DNA of 55,227 bases from Acidiferrobacteraceae bacterium (GTDB taxonomy: Bacteria; Pseudomonadota; Gammaproteobacteria; Arenicellales; UBA868): assembly GCA_002726415.1 (NCBI GenBank), contig PBSU01000035.1:1-55227 (forward strand), written 5' to 3'. Positions within the stretch are counted from its first letter, which is position 1, and each line of letters opens with the position of its first letter. Of the stretch, positions 34,338-43,032 are shown in pieces. A model generated the notes under the pieces. It did not search any database, was not told the DNA's origin, and saw nothing but the letters and a program-made list of their open reading frames with translations. Made by a program: the position numbers and the translations under genes.

Positions 34338-35879
34338 ATGGAAATCATAGCAACCAAGGGGCTGAAAAAATGCCTCGTCGCGACCGTGGCAGTGGCTGCG
34401 ACCTATTTAACCGCGCCCAGTGGAGTAATCGCGGGAGACAAGGACAGCCTGACGATCGCATATCACGTGAGCGTTCCCGCGTGGGACCCGACAACGGGTC
34501 TATCGTCGGTCAACCCCCAATTGCAGTCGATCTACAAATCTGTTTTTGATCAATATATCGACCAGAATCCCGATTTGTCCTTTAAGCCTGGCCTGTTGAC
34601 GGATTGGGGCTGGAACGAGGATCGAACCAAGGTGCACATGACGGTCCGTTCTGGCGCTAAGTGGCAGGATGGCAAGACAATCACCGCACAGGACGTAGTC
34701 TGGAATCTCAACCGCGCCTCTGACCCAGCTTCCGGTAACCCAGTTGCCGGCTTCATCTGGGCGAGCGTGGGGGATTTCGAGGTTAATGGCAACAAGATTA
34801 CTGGAACGGTAAAAAGTTACACTGCTGACTATTTTAAGTGGATGGCTTTCCTCACGGGTTATCTGATTCCCCCGCATTATTATGAGGAGGTTGGTAAGGA
34901 AGGATTTGAAAAGAAACCGATGGGATCCGGCCCCTATATGGTCGATAAATTTGAACGTGGCTCTTACGTTCGGCTGAAGGCCAATCCTTATTATTGGGGC
35001 GGTAAACCGGCGATCGAGAATGTAGTCTTCAAATTTGTGACGAACCCGGCCAGCCGGATTGCCGAGATCGAAAGTGGCTCATCGGATCTGACGCTTAATA
35101 TTCCATTTGAGGAGTACGATCGCCTGAAAGATAAGAGTGGCTTGGCTGGAGTAACTACACCGGTCTCTGATATTGCCATGATCTTTTTTAACGATGTTGA
35201 GCCCTTTCTTGACGCCAATGTGCGCAAGGCTGCGGTTCACGCAGTCGATCGCAATGCATTGGTTGATCGTTTGCTTAAAGGTTATGGGGTTCCATTACAT
35301 ACCTTGGAGGCCCCGGAGTACACGGCATACGATCCTTCGATCAAAGTCGCCTATGATCCTGAATTGGCCAAGAAGTTGCTGGCTAAATCTGGCTTCTCAC
35401 CGAGTAATCCGGTAGAACTGACAATCCAGACGACCCGTGGTTATCTCCCCAAAGACTACGAGATTATCCAGGCTATCGTAGGCATGTGGCGCAAGGTTGG
35501 GATTGAGGCCAAGATAGATGTCTACGAGGTTGCCAAGCATTATGAGCTTCGCGCCCAAGACACGCTTGCGCCCGCCGCGTTTTATAACTGGGGTAATTCA
35601 GTAGGTGATCCTCAGGACTCGACCGGTCATGCCATGTTTGGCCCCTCTCCCCATTCGGTTTGGGATACCGACGATCTGGATGGAATGATAGGGCCACTCT
35701 GGGGTGAGCGGGATGAAAGCAGGCGTATCGCCGGCTGGAAAAAGGTGTCGCGGTATATTGCTGATAACGCTTATGTATTACCTCTGTATCAGCAGGTTCA
35801 GCCTGTGATTCATCGTTCTGGCCTGGCATTTACACCGTATGTGTCCAACTTCATTTTGCCGCATACGATGGGATGGTAA
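34338..35879 (+). CDS. Periplasmic binding protein, family 5 (peptide/nickel/opine type)
   Basis: A 513-residue solute-binding protein of the DppA/OppA family. An AAAGGAGGG ribosome site precedes ATG 34338. The first ~34 residues (KKCLVATVAVAATYL, then PSGVIAG) form a signal peptide. The mature part shows VPAWDPTTGLSSVNPQLQSIYKSVF, then LRSGAKW-like TVRSGAKWQDGKTITAQDVVWNL and MGSGPYMVDKFERGSYVRLKANPYYWGG, all family-typical. Such proteins bind di/oligopeptides, nickel, opines or aromatic conjugates. It heads a five-gene import operon. The ligand is probably the precursor used by the flanking FAD/cyclase enzymes. Confidence 0.9.
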   Translation: MEIIATKGLKKCLVATVAVAATYLTAPSGVIAGDKDSLTIAYHVSVPAWDPTTGLSSVNPQLQSIYKSVFDQYIDQNPDLSFKPGLLTDWGWNEDRTKVHMTVRSGAKWQDGKTITAQDVVWNLNRASDPASGNPVAGFIWASVGDFEVNGNKITGTVKSYTADYFKWMAFLTGYLIPPHYYEEVGKEGFEKKPMGSGPYMVDKFERGSYVRLKANPYYWGGKPAIENVVFKFVTNPASRIAEIESGSSDLTLNIPFEEYDRLKDKSGLAGVTTPVSDIAMIFFNDVEPFLDANVRKAAVHAVDRNALVDRLLKGYGVPLHTLEAPEYTAYDPSIKVAYDPELAKKLLAKSGFSPSNPVELTIQTTRGYLPKDYEIIQAIVGMWRKVGIEAKIDVYEVAKHYELRAQDTLAPAAFYNWGNSVGDPQDSTGHAMFGPSPHSVWDTDDLDGMIGPLWGERDESRRIAGWKKVSRYIADNAYVLPLYQQVQPVIHRSGLAFTPYVSNFILPHTMGW

Positions 35880-35920
35880 GACCTGACTCCGTGAAATAAG
35901 GGAATGCGGTATCAGCAACG

Positions 35921-36928
35921 ATGACGGCGGCGTCCCTTCTGCGCCGCCTGCTGCTATCGGTACCCACCCTTTTCGGAGTACTGATAATAAATTTTGTACT
36001 CTTGCGGGTAGTACCCGGTGACCCGATCGCAATGATGATCGGCCCGGGCGCTACCCCGGAGGACATACAGAATCTGCGCCAAATTTACGGCCTCGATAAG
36101 TCGATTTATCAGCAGTTCCTGTTGTACCTTGGCGACTTTCTGAGCGGTGATCTGGGAACCTCAATCAGTATGCGTCAGGATGTGGTCGAGTTGATAGTGG
36201 GCCGGCTGCCGGTCACCTTGGAATTGGCTTTGGTCGCTATCGCAATATCGCTCGTTGGTATCGTTGGTCTGGGCATCACAGCGAGCATATGGAAAGGGCG
36301 CTGGCCGGAAGTGCTGATCGATGTATTTTCTGGTTTTGTTCAAGCTGTTCCAGACTTTCTCTGGGCTTTATTGTTCATTCTTATTTTCGGGGTTCTGTGG
36401 GCCTCCATGCCAATTTTCGGCCGCATGGATCTGGCGGTCGAGTTCGATCCACTGACCCAGTTCTACCTATTTGAGAGTTTGTTTCGTGGAGATTTGGTAG
36501 TTTTCAGATCGATATTAATGCACATACTTTTGCCGGCACTCTCTCTGGCGCTTCCTTTGATTGCCATTGGTGCTCGGCTACTGAAATCATCAATCAATGA
36601 ATCTATGGCCCAGGATTACGTGCAACTGGCGCGGGTCAAAGGATTCAGTCATTTTCGCATTGTTGTCTCACAGGCTTTTCCCAACGCCCTGATTCCCACT
36701 GTTACCTTGACCGGGGTACAAATGACCTTCCTGATTGGCGGCACAGTGTTGGTCGAGCGGATTTTCGGCTATCCCGGGCTTGGAAATATGGCTATTGACG
36801 CGGTGATTAATCGCGATTTGCCGTTGATCCAGGGTATCGTCCTGACCTTTGCCGTGATGTTTATCGTGCTGAATATATTGATCGATATGACGTATGCTTT
36901 CTTGAACCCCCGACTACGACATGACTGA
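35921..36928 (+). CDS. ABC transporter permease, DppB type
   Basis: A 335-residue membrane protein with about six transmembrane segments. LLLSVPTLFGVLIINFVLLRVVPGDP is the DppB/OppB N-terminus, and QAFPNALIPTVTLTGVQMTFLIGGTVLVERIFGYPGLG contains the EAA-loop and closing signature. It follows the binding protein by 41 bases and overlaps the next permease gene by eight bases. It forms one half of the translocation channel for the substrate of this operon. Confidence 0.92.
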   Translation: MTAASLLRRLLLSVPTLFGVLIINFVLLRVVPGDPIAMMIGPGATPEDIQNLRQIYGLDKSIYQQFLLYLGDFLSGDLGTSISMRQDVVELIVGRLPVTLELALVAIAISLVGIVGLGITASIWKGRWPEVLIDVFSGFVQAVPDFLWALLFILIFGVLWASMPIFGRMDLAVEFDPLTQFYLFESLFRGDLVVFRSILMHILLPALSLALPLIAIGARLLKSSINESMAQDYVQLARVKGFSHFRIVVSQAFPNALIPTVTLTGVQMTFLIGGTVLVERIFGYPGLGNMAIDAVINRDLPLIQGIVLTFAVMFIVLNILIDMTYAFLNPRLRHD

Positions 36929-37793
36929 CCACATTCGGTCCAGGTCCTTGCCAACCAGCCGCGTGTTAGCTTCAAGCCCACGGACCATGCTGGGTCTGGG
37001 AGTTTTTCTCCTCATGGCTCTCACTGCGATGACGGGGTCGTGGCTGGCGCCGCATGATCCACTTGAGCAAGACCTGCTTAACTCCTTTCTTCCACCATTT
37101 TGGGTGGCGGGGGCTGACCCGGCTTTTCTGCTTGGAACCGATAATCTAGGCCGTGACGTGCTCTCCCGCCTAATCTATGGGACCCGCGTCGCACTTATGG
37201 TTGCGGTGATTGCCGCTACGTTAACCGGGATGCTCGGCACCACGGTCGGCCTCTTGGCCGGGTTTTTTGGGGGCTGGGTAGACACCCTGGTATCGCGAAT
37301 GGTCGATATCTGGATGGCATTCCCTGCTGTGCTTTTATCGATTGTGCTGGTTGCCGTTATCGGCGCCGGTTTACATGCGGTCATCATCGCCATTATTGTT
37401 ATCGACTGGACGCGTTTCTGCCGGGTAGTGAGGGCTGAGACTATGGTTCAGTGCCAGCAGGACTATGTGGCCTCGGCAGTGACAATAGGATTATCCAGGC
37501 GGCGCAGGTTATTTGTGGAAATTCTTCCTAACATCCTGCCGCTGCTGATTTCTCTTTTGACTTTGGAGATGGGAATCGCGGTAGTGGTCGAGGCAATTCT
37601 TAGTTATGTCGGTCTTAGTGTTGCCAGTGACGCGGCGACCTGGGGCGGGCTCATTCAGGAGGGGCGCTTATATGTTAACCAGGCGCCCTGGCTTATGGTA
37701 TTTCCGATTGCCTGTATTATTGTTGCTGTGCTGGGATTCAATGCCCTCGGGGATGGACTGCGTTCGGCTTTTGATCCAGTGTTGCGTCGATGA
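36921..37793 (+). CDS. ABC transporter permease, DppC type
   Basis: A 290-residue membrane protein. The periplasmic start APHDPLEQDL and LLGTDNLGRDVLSRLIYGTRVAL are DppC/OppC signatures; the EAA-like loop is VTIGLSRRRRLFVEILPNILP. It overlaps the DppB-type gene (8 bases) and the following ATPase gene (ATGA, 4 bases). It is the second half of the channel. Confidence 0.92.
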   Translation: MTDHIRSRSLPTSRVLASSPRTMLGLGVFLLMALTAMTGSWLAPHDPLEQDLLNSFLPPFWVAGADPAFLLGTDNLGRDVLSRLIYGTRVALMVAVIAATLTGMLGTTVGLLAGFFGGWVDTLVSRMVDIWMAFPAVLLSIVLVAVIGAGLHAVIIAIIVIDWTRFCRVVRAETMVQCQQDYVASAVTIGLSRRRRLFVEILPNILPLLISLLTLEMGIAVVVEAILSYVGLSVASDAATWGGLIQEGRLYVNQAPWLMVFPIACIIVAVLGFNALGDGLRSAFDPVLRR

Positions 37794-38686
37794 CTCCACT
37801 TCTCAATATTCGCAATCTTCACGTTAAGATACGCGAGGGTGCTGCATCGGTGCCAATTTTGCGTGGGGTTTCGCTTTCACTCGCGCCGGGCGAGGTGCTC
37901 GGGCTAGTTGGCGAATCGAGCGCCGGTAAAACCATGATTGGGAAGGCAACCCTGGGCATCTTGCCCCCCCAGGCGGTTATTACCGATGGCGAGATTTTTT
38001 TCGATGGCGAAAACATTACGCATATCTCCGTTAAGGCACGACGTCGCCTGTTGGGTACAGATATCGCGATGATTCCTCAGGATCCGATGACCTCGTTGAA
38101 CCCGGTCTTTCGGATAGGTCCACAGATTGCCGATGTTCTGCGGTTACATCTGGGCTTTAGAGCCAAGGAGGCCAATCAACGGGTGTTGGAACTCTTAGAT
38201 GATGTTCACATCAACCAGCCAGAACGAGTGGTGAAGCTATATCCCCACGAGTTGTCCGGTGGTATGCGTCAGCGCGTTCTTATTGCCATTGCTTTTGCTT
38301 GTCGCCCGAGACTGATCATTGCTGATGAGCCGACTACGGCGCTGGATGTAACAGTGCAACGTCAGGTGTTGCGGCTAATTAAGGAATTACAAAGTGCTCT
38401 GGGTACAGCCATACTTTTTGTCACACACGATCTTGGGGTGGTGGCAAAAATCTGCAACCGTGTTGGCGTGATTCATGCAGGGCGAATTCTTGAACTCTCG
38501 AGCGCGCAAAATCTGTTCAAGGCCCCGGCACATCCCTATACCCAGGCGCTGATGGCCGCCACACCTCGTTATGATCGTCCGAATAACGCACTGCATCCGG
38601 TTCCCGAGGCTTTAGTAAAGCACTTGTGGGACGATGTGCGCAGATATGACCGTGGTGATTTTGCCAAGGACAAGAGTCATGCTTGA
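37790..38686 (+). CDS. ABC transporter ATP-binding protein, DppD type
   Basis: A 298-residue ATPase. Walker A is GESSAGKTM, a variant of the usual GESGSGKS that keeps the Lys-Thr pair. The signature is LSGGMRQRVLIAIAFA, Walker B is LIIADEPTTALD, and the switch histidine is in FVTHDLGVVA. The C-terminal PAHPYTQALMAATPR is the oligopeptide-ATPase C-terminal motif. This family often carries a C-terminal Fe-S cluster with cysteines near the end; no such cysteine set is visible here. It overlaps the next gene by eight bases. Confidence 0.92.
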   Translation: MTPLLNIRNLHVKIREGAASVPILRGVSLSLAPGEVLGLVGESSAGKTMIGKATLGILPPQAVITDGEIFFDGENITHISVKARRRLLGTDIAMIPQDPMTSLNPVFRIGPQIADVLRLHLGFRAKEANQRVLELLDDVHINQPERVVKLYPHELSGGMRQRVLIAIAFACRPRLIIADEPTTALDVTVQRQVLRLIKELQSALGTAILFVTHDLGVVAKICNRVGVIHAGRILELSSAQNLFKAPAHPYTQALMAATPRYDRPNNALHPVPEALVKHLWDDVRRYDRGDFAKDKSHA

Positions 38687-39515
38687 GGTCACAGGGCTAG
38701 AGCTTGCTTTACCTGACTTGAGCGCCAAGCGGGGATTTGCCAGGGCACCTTTAGTATCAATTCTAAGAAATCTTTCTTTTTGTGTGAACCAGGGTGAATC
38801 TGTCGGTGTGGTAGGCCAGTCCGGTTCAGGGAAAACCTCGTTGGGCCGAACTCTAATGCGGTTGAACGAACCGACCAGTGGACGGATCGTGTTCGATGGG
38901 GTGGATATCAGCCATCTACAGGAGGCAGAACTTCGACCTTTGCGGCGGCGTTTCCAGATGATCTTCCAGGATCCCCAGTCATCCCTCAATCCGCGTCGGA
39001 GGATTGGACAGAGTATCATCCAGCCGTTAATGGCTTACGGGATGCTCACGAACCCGCAACAAGGCTGGCAGCGATCTGAAGAATTGCTGGAGCGTGTTGG
39101 CCTGGAACCGATGCTTTCACGGCGCTATCCACACGAATTGTCTGGCGGACAGCGCCAGCGCGTTGGAATAGCGCGGGCGATCTCATTGGAACCAGAATTC
39201 GTTGTGGCCGATGAAATTGTCTCTGGCCTTGATGTTTCGAGCCAAGCGCAGATTCTGCGATTGTTGCGTCGCCTGCAATCGGAGCTTGGCCTAACGCTTG
39301 TCTTTATCAGCCACGATTTGTCCGTGGTCCGCGCCGTTTGCGATCGAGTCATTGTGATGAGTCACGGCGAGATCGTGGAAAGTGGATCATGTGCTGAAGT
39401 TTTTTCGCACGCAAACCATTGGTATACCCGAGAGTTGATCTCGGCCATCCCCTTGCCCGATGTCGACGAAAAGTGGCTCAACGATATAGACGCTCAAGAT
39501 AATAAGGTGGGCTGA
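38679..39515 (+). CDS. ABC transporter ATP-binding protein, DppF type
   Basis: A 278-residue ATPase from ATG 38679, which overlaps the previous stop; an earlier in-frame start at 38634 would add a leader inside the preceding gene and is less likely. Walker A is GQSGSGKTS, the signature is LSGGQRQRVGIARAIS, Walker B is FVVADEIVSGLD (usual Pro replaced by Ile), and the switch is FISHDLSVVR. FQDPQSSLNPRRRIGQSI is family-typical. Last gene of the import operon. Confidence 0.92.
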   Translation: MLEVTGLELALPDLSAKRGFARAPLVSILRNLSFCVNQGESVGVVGQSGSGKTSLGRTLMRLNEPTSGRIVFDGVDISHLQEAELRPLRRRFQMIFQDPQSSLNPRRRIGQSIIQPLMAYGMLTNPQQGWQRSEELLERVGLEPMLSRRYPHELSGGQRQRVGIARAISLEPEFVVADEIVSGLDVSSQAQILRLLRRLQSELGLTLVFISHDLSVVRAVCDRVIVMSHGEIVESGSCAEVFSHANHWYTRELISAIPLPDVDEKWLNDIDAQDNKVG

Positions 39516-39771
39516 AAGAGCTCGAGTTGTGAAGCTCAAGGCCAGGCGAAAGATCCGTTTGAGTCAATGAGGGCCTCACCATGCCGCTGGAGTGAAGTAA
39601 GAATCTAGGATCCTGACGAAGCTAAAAATATTTCTATAAGTATCTGAATAATTGGGTTTAAATATACGGGAGCCAGATCGGCGTTTTGGCCAGGCGCCCT
39701 GCATCAGAGCCTAACCATCAAGCCAAAATAGGCAGGATCAGGCCTGGGTTCGATCTGGTGCGTAAAAACAT

Positions 39772-39799
39772 TTGACAAAATAACGTTATTTAATTTAAT
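39772..39799 (+). promoter_or_regulatory. Strong-looking sigma-70 promoter of the benzoyl-CoA reductase operon
   Basis: TTGACA (39772-39777) and TTTAAT (39794-39799) form a nearly consensus -35/-10 pair with a 16-base spacer. The spacer contains a perfect 12-base palindrome, AATAACGTTATT (39779-39790). Predicted transcription start is near 39806. The remaining upstream part of the 319-base gap (39516-39771) holds no recognisable gene; a weak GAGCT/AGCTC stem after the DppF-type gene lacks a T-run. Confidence 0.6.
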
Positions 39800-39806
39800 G
39801 TATTAG

Positions 39807-39826
39807 CATACTGACTGGTCGGTATG
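39807..39826. promoter_or_regulatory. TetR-type operator candidate ahead of the TetR-BcrC fusion gene
   Basis: CATACTGACTGGTCGGTATG is a 20-base dyad in which 16 positions agree with its own reverse complement. It begins at the predicted transcription start and ends eight bases before ATG 39835, overlapping the first base of the ribosome site GGGAG. Length and layout fit the sites of TetR-family repressors. The obvious candidate binder is the regulator domain encoded by the gene itself, which would give autoregulation of the whole reductase operon. Confidence 0.6.
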
Positions 39827-39834
39827 GGAGAAAA

Positions 39835-41685
39835 ATGACTATAGCGCACATGACACAAACGCCCGCTGCGGTGGAGCGGATCCTGGCCGTGGCCGAGCCG
39901 CTGTTTCTGGCCGCCAGCTACGCTGACGTGACGATGGACCAGATTGCCCGCAAGGCTGGATTGACGAAAGGTGGCCTGTACCACCATTTCGTCAGTAAGG
40001 AAGGTCTGTACCTGGAAATGATGCAGGCCGACCTTGCGGAGAAACAGGCATTGTTTACCGTGGCGGCCCGCCCCCCGGGTGATTGTCGGGCCCGGCTTCG
40101 CAAACTGACCCATGCGTACTTCGAAATGCCCGATCACAAGCGTCAATTGATCAGCCTGATCCGGCGCAACAGTAACGTCCTGGGCGAAGCTGCGCGCACG
40201 CGCTTGATCAGCGCCTACCAGCGAGCGCTTCCCAACCAGATCCTATCCATCATTAAAGATGGAATACGCGCAGGGGAGATTCAGACCGGCGACCCCCGTC
40301 TGCTGGCCTGGTCATTCGTCGCACTGGTGGAAACTGCGATCAGTGCGCATGGTGACCGGGTGTTAGAAGATCCTTCAGAAAAACTTGATTTTGTTCTGGA
40401 CCTTTTTTTCCGAGGGGCTCAATTCCCAGCGGATAGTCAAGGTGGCACGGTGCTGAAGAACAGTGCCTTGACAGCATCGGGAAGGCCGCTGGCAGTAACC
40501 GCTCCGACCGGTTATTCCGGAAGCGACGTTTTTCCTGAGTGGCAGGGCCAGAATTTAGACGACATGCTGCTGGCTTGTCGTGATCTGGTCGAGGATGGCG
40601 ACTTTCCGACGGTGCAACGTTGGCGGGATGGCGGTGGCCGGGTTCTGGGCCATTTTCAAGTGTATTTTCCTGAGGAAATCGCGCATGCCGCGGGGATGCT
40701 ACCCTTCAAATTGCGCGGTGCTCCCGTTGAGCCCGATCATGCAGATTCTCGCTTTGGTTCGTACCTGTGTTCTATCCTAAAGACGTCGCTGGAGCTTGTG
40801 CTGAGTGACCGGGTAGAACTGGATATGTTTGTTACCCATCCGATCTGTGATGCGGCCCGAAATCTGGCCGCAGTTTGGGAACGTAACAGCGAACATCCCT
40901 GCCAGATCTTATACCTGCCGCAGAATGCAAACTCCGCTGATAGCGCGCGTTATTTGCGTAACGAGTACGCGCGGCTGATGGAAGTCGTCCAGCAGGTTTC
41001 CGGCACTACGATCACCGAAGATGACCTTCGAAACTCAATTGAGTTGTTCAATCGCAATCGAGCCTTGATCAGGGAGTTATACGACATTAAGCGTGAAACA
41101 CCCTGGCTGTTAAGCGCCGAGGATGCCTATTGCCTGGTATCGGTAGGCGGGATGGTGCCACGCGAGGAGCACAATGCCTTGCTTGAGAAAGTGTTGCCGA
41201 TGATCCGGGATCGGGCCGACTCTAACCAGGAGGACCGGGTCCGGGTGGTATTTGAGGGCGGCTTCTGCGAACAGCCACCGTTAGATTTGATTCGTATGGT
41301 CGGCCGCTCGTGTTACGTCGTGGATGACGACTTTTTAATTGGTCTGCGTTGGATTCTTGAAGACGTGCCGAACACGGGTGATCCATTGCACCAGTTGGCC
41401 GAAGCTTATCTGGAAAAATCATCTTACAGCCCAGTGCAGCACGACCTGCGCAAGCCCAAGGAGAAGATGCTCAAAGAACGAATCAGCAGTGCCAGAGCAG
41501 ATGCCGCCATCATTACCGCGGCCAAGATGTGTGAGCCGGGGTTGGAGGAGCAGGTCTGCTATACCCGCTCTTTGGATGAGGACAATATCGGGTACTTCGT
41601 CAGTGAGTTCGAAGAAAACATGACGAGCTTTGACCATCTGGGTCTGCAGATCGAAACTTTTATGGAAAACCTGATGTACCAGTGA
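39835..41685 (+). CDS. bcrC: TetR-family regulator fused to benzoyl-CoA reductase catalytic subunit (BcrC/BzdN type)
   Basis: A single uninterrupted frame of 616 residues. Residues ~10-60 are a TetR helix-turn-helix (VTMDQIARKAGLTKGGLYHHF), and ~65-195 a TetR-like helical ligand domain. A linker (~196-240) follows, then residues ~241-616 are a complete BcrC/BzdN subunit: YFPEEIAHAAGMLPF, SYLCSILKTSLEL, HPICDAARNL, FEGGFCEQPPLDLIRM and MCEPG. Cys312, Cys338 and Cys566 are the likely [4Fe-4S] ligands, so the enzyme half looks active. Standalone BcrC proteins are about 375-385 residues. GGGAG precedes ATG 39835. An internal ATG at 40564 (residue 244) could yield free BcrC but has no clear ribosome site. 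It heads the reductase operon. Confidence 0.9.
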   Translation: MTIAHMTQTPAAVERILAVAEPLFLAASYADVTMDQIARKAGLTKGGLYHHFVSKEGLYLEMMQADLAEKQALFTVAARPPGDCRARLRKLTHAYFEMPDHKRQLISLIRRNSNVLGEAARTRLISAYQRALPNQILSIIKDGIRAGEIQTGDPRLLAWSFVALVETAISAHGDRVLEDPSEKLDFVLDLFFRGAQFPADSQGGTVLKNSALTASGRPLAVTAPTGYSGSDVFPEWQGQNLDDMLLACRDLVEDGDFPTVQRWRDGGGRVLGHFQVYFPEEIAHAAGMLPFKLRGAPVEPDHADSRFGSYLCSILKTSLELVLSDRVELDMFVTHPICDAARNLAAVWERNSEHPCQILYLPQNANSADSARYLRNEYARLMEVVQQVSGTTITEDDLRNSIELFNRNRALIRELYDIKRETPWLLSAEDAYCLVSVGGMVPREEHNALLEKVLPMIRDRADSNQEDRVRVVFEGGFCEQPPLDLIRMVGRSCYVVDDDFLIGLRWILEDVPNTGDPLHQLAEAYLEKSSYSPVQHDLRKPKEKMLKERISSARADAAIITAAKMCEPGLEEQVCYTRSLDEDNIGYFVSEFEENMTSFDHLGLQIETFMENLMYQ

Positions 41686-41719
41686 GCCTGGCAGATCGCC
41701 AGAGCGAGGAGAGATAGCG

Positions 41720-43012
41720 ATGGGACAGGATAGTCAAAGTGGTATCGTGGGGCGGGGCGCCCGGGATGGAGCCGAACTTTTCAGGCAGTGGTTTTCTTCG
41801 CTGGGTGATACCGCCGAACAGGGAGCACAGAGCGCCTATGTGTTTGTGATGGGCAGCATGAATGAAATCCTGAAGTCTTTTGATCTGCCGGTGGTGTTTC
41901 CCGAGATCAACTCGCTCCAGACTGCAGTACGACGGGTGGCCCACGAGTATCTCAACGAAGCTGAGGATTACGGCTATTCGCCCGATATCTGCGGCTACGT
42001 CAAAGCTGACGTGGCAGTACAGTTGCGCAACGGCGAGCACCCGATGGGCAGGATTCCTAAGCCTTCCCTGGCTGTTTATACCAATGCCTGTAATACCTAC
42101 ATCAAGTGGGCGGAGATCTGGGAGCGCATGTACCAGATTCCGATTTTCACACTGGACGTTCCGGGCAGTCGCGAGGGTGGGGTGCACACCGGCCCAGGCG
42201 ACCGGTCGTTCGAGAACGACCGCAGTTATGTCGAGGCCCAGGTCCGTGAATTGATTACCCTGTGCGAGGAAGTTACCGGGCGCAAGTTCGACATTGACAA
42301 GCTGCGCGAAGTATTGGGTTATGCCAACGACGTGGCCAGCAGTTGGCAGCGGGTGTTGGAGCTGAACGCCAGCCAGCCTTCGGTATTCAATGCCGTCACC
42401 GAGGGAACGGTATACCTGGGTGTTGCAAACGGCTTTCGTGGTACTGAAACCGGCAGTCGATACTTTAAGGAACTGGTCGAAGAGATGGAATACAAGTCGG
42501 CCAATGGTATCGGCACCCTGACGGAAGAGAAATACCGACTGATTTTTGTGGGTGTTCCCTGTTACCCGATTTTCCGGCGATTTAACGAAATGTTCTCTGA
42601 CTGGGGCGGCACTTTCGTTAATTCAACCTACCTGTGGTTCGCCTCTGGCGGTACCAACAGGGGCTTCCAGTACGATCTTCAGCGCCCGGTGGAGAGCCTG
42701 GCTGAGGGTGTATTGCTCAGCGTTCGTGATGCCATGGATAGCATGTTCCATCAGAGTTACATGGTTGAGGACATGATTGACGATATGCATGTGGACGGCG
42801 TGGTTTATCACCCGATCAAGAGCTGTCGCACAGTTTCTACCGGACTGGCGGATAGTCGACGCTACCTGATGGAGAAGTGTGATGTGCCGTCGCTGTTTCT
42901 GGAATCGGACATGATGGATAAGCGGGTTGTTTCTGAGGCCCAGATGAAGAATCGGATAGATGCGTTCTTTGAGGGTCTTGCATCGCGTCGCAGCCAGCAG
43001 GCGGCGGCCTGA
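41720..43012 (+). CDS. bcrB: Benzoyl-CoA reductase catalytic subunit B (BcrB/BzdO type)
   Basis: A 430-residue member of the HgdB/BcrB family. Recognisable parts are [68 protein letters not shown] and [22 protein letters not shown]. Cys91, Cys124 and Cys369 are the likely [4Fe-4S] ligands. With the BcrC-type half of the preceding protein it forms the dearomatising centre that reduces benzoyl-CoA by two electrons. It follows the fusion gene by 34 bases, with GAGGAGAGAT upstream of the start. Length is normal for the family. Confidence 0.93.
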   Translation: MGQDSQSGIVGRGARDGAELFRQWFSSLGDTAEQGAQSAYVFVMGSMNEILKSFDLPVVFPEINSLQTAVRRVAHEYLNEAEDYGYSPDICGYVKADVAVQLRNGEHPMGRIPKPSLAVYTNACNTYIKWAEIWERMYQIPIFTLDVPGSREGGVHTGPGDRSFENDRSYVEAQVRELITLCEEVTGRKFDIDKLREVLGYANDVASSWQRVLELNASQPSVFNAVTEGTVYLGVANGFRGTETGSRYFKELVEEMEYKSANGIGTLTEEKYRLIFVGVPCYPIFRRFNEMFSDWGGTFVNSTYLWFASGGTNRGFQYDLQRPVESLAEGVLLSVRDAMDSMFHQSYMVEDMIDDMHVDGVVYHPIKSCRTVSTGLADSRRYLMEKCDVPSLFLESDMMDKRVVSEAQMKNRIDAFFEGLASRRSQQAAA

Positions 43013-43032
43013 ATCAGTCGAGGGATCAAGAT

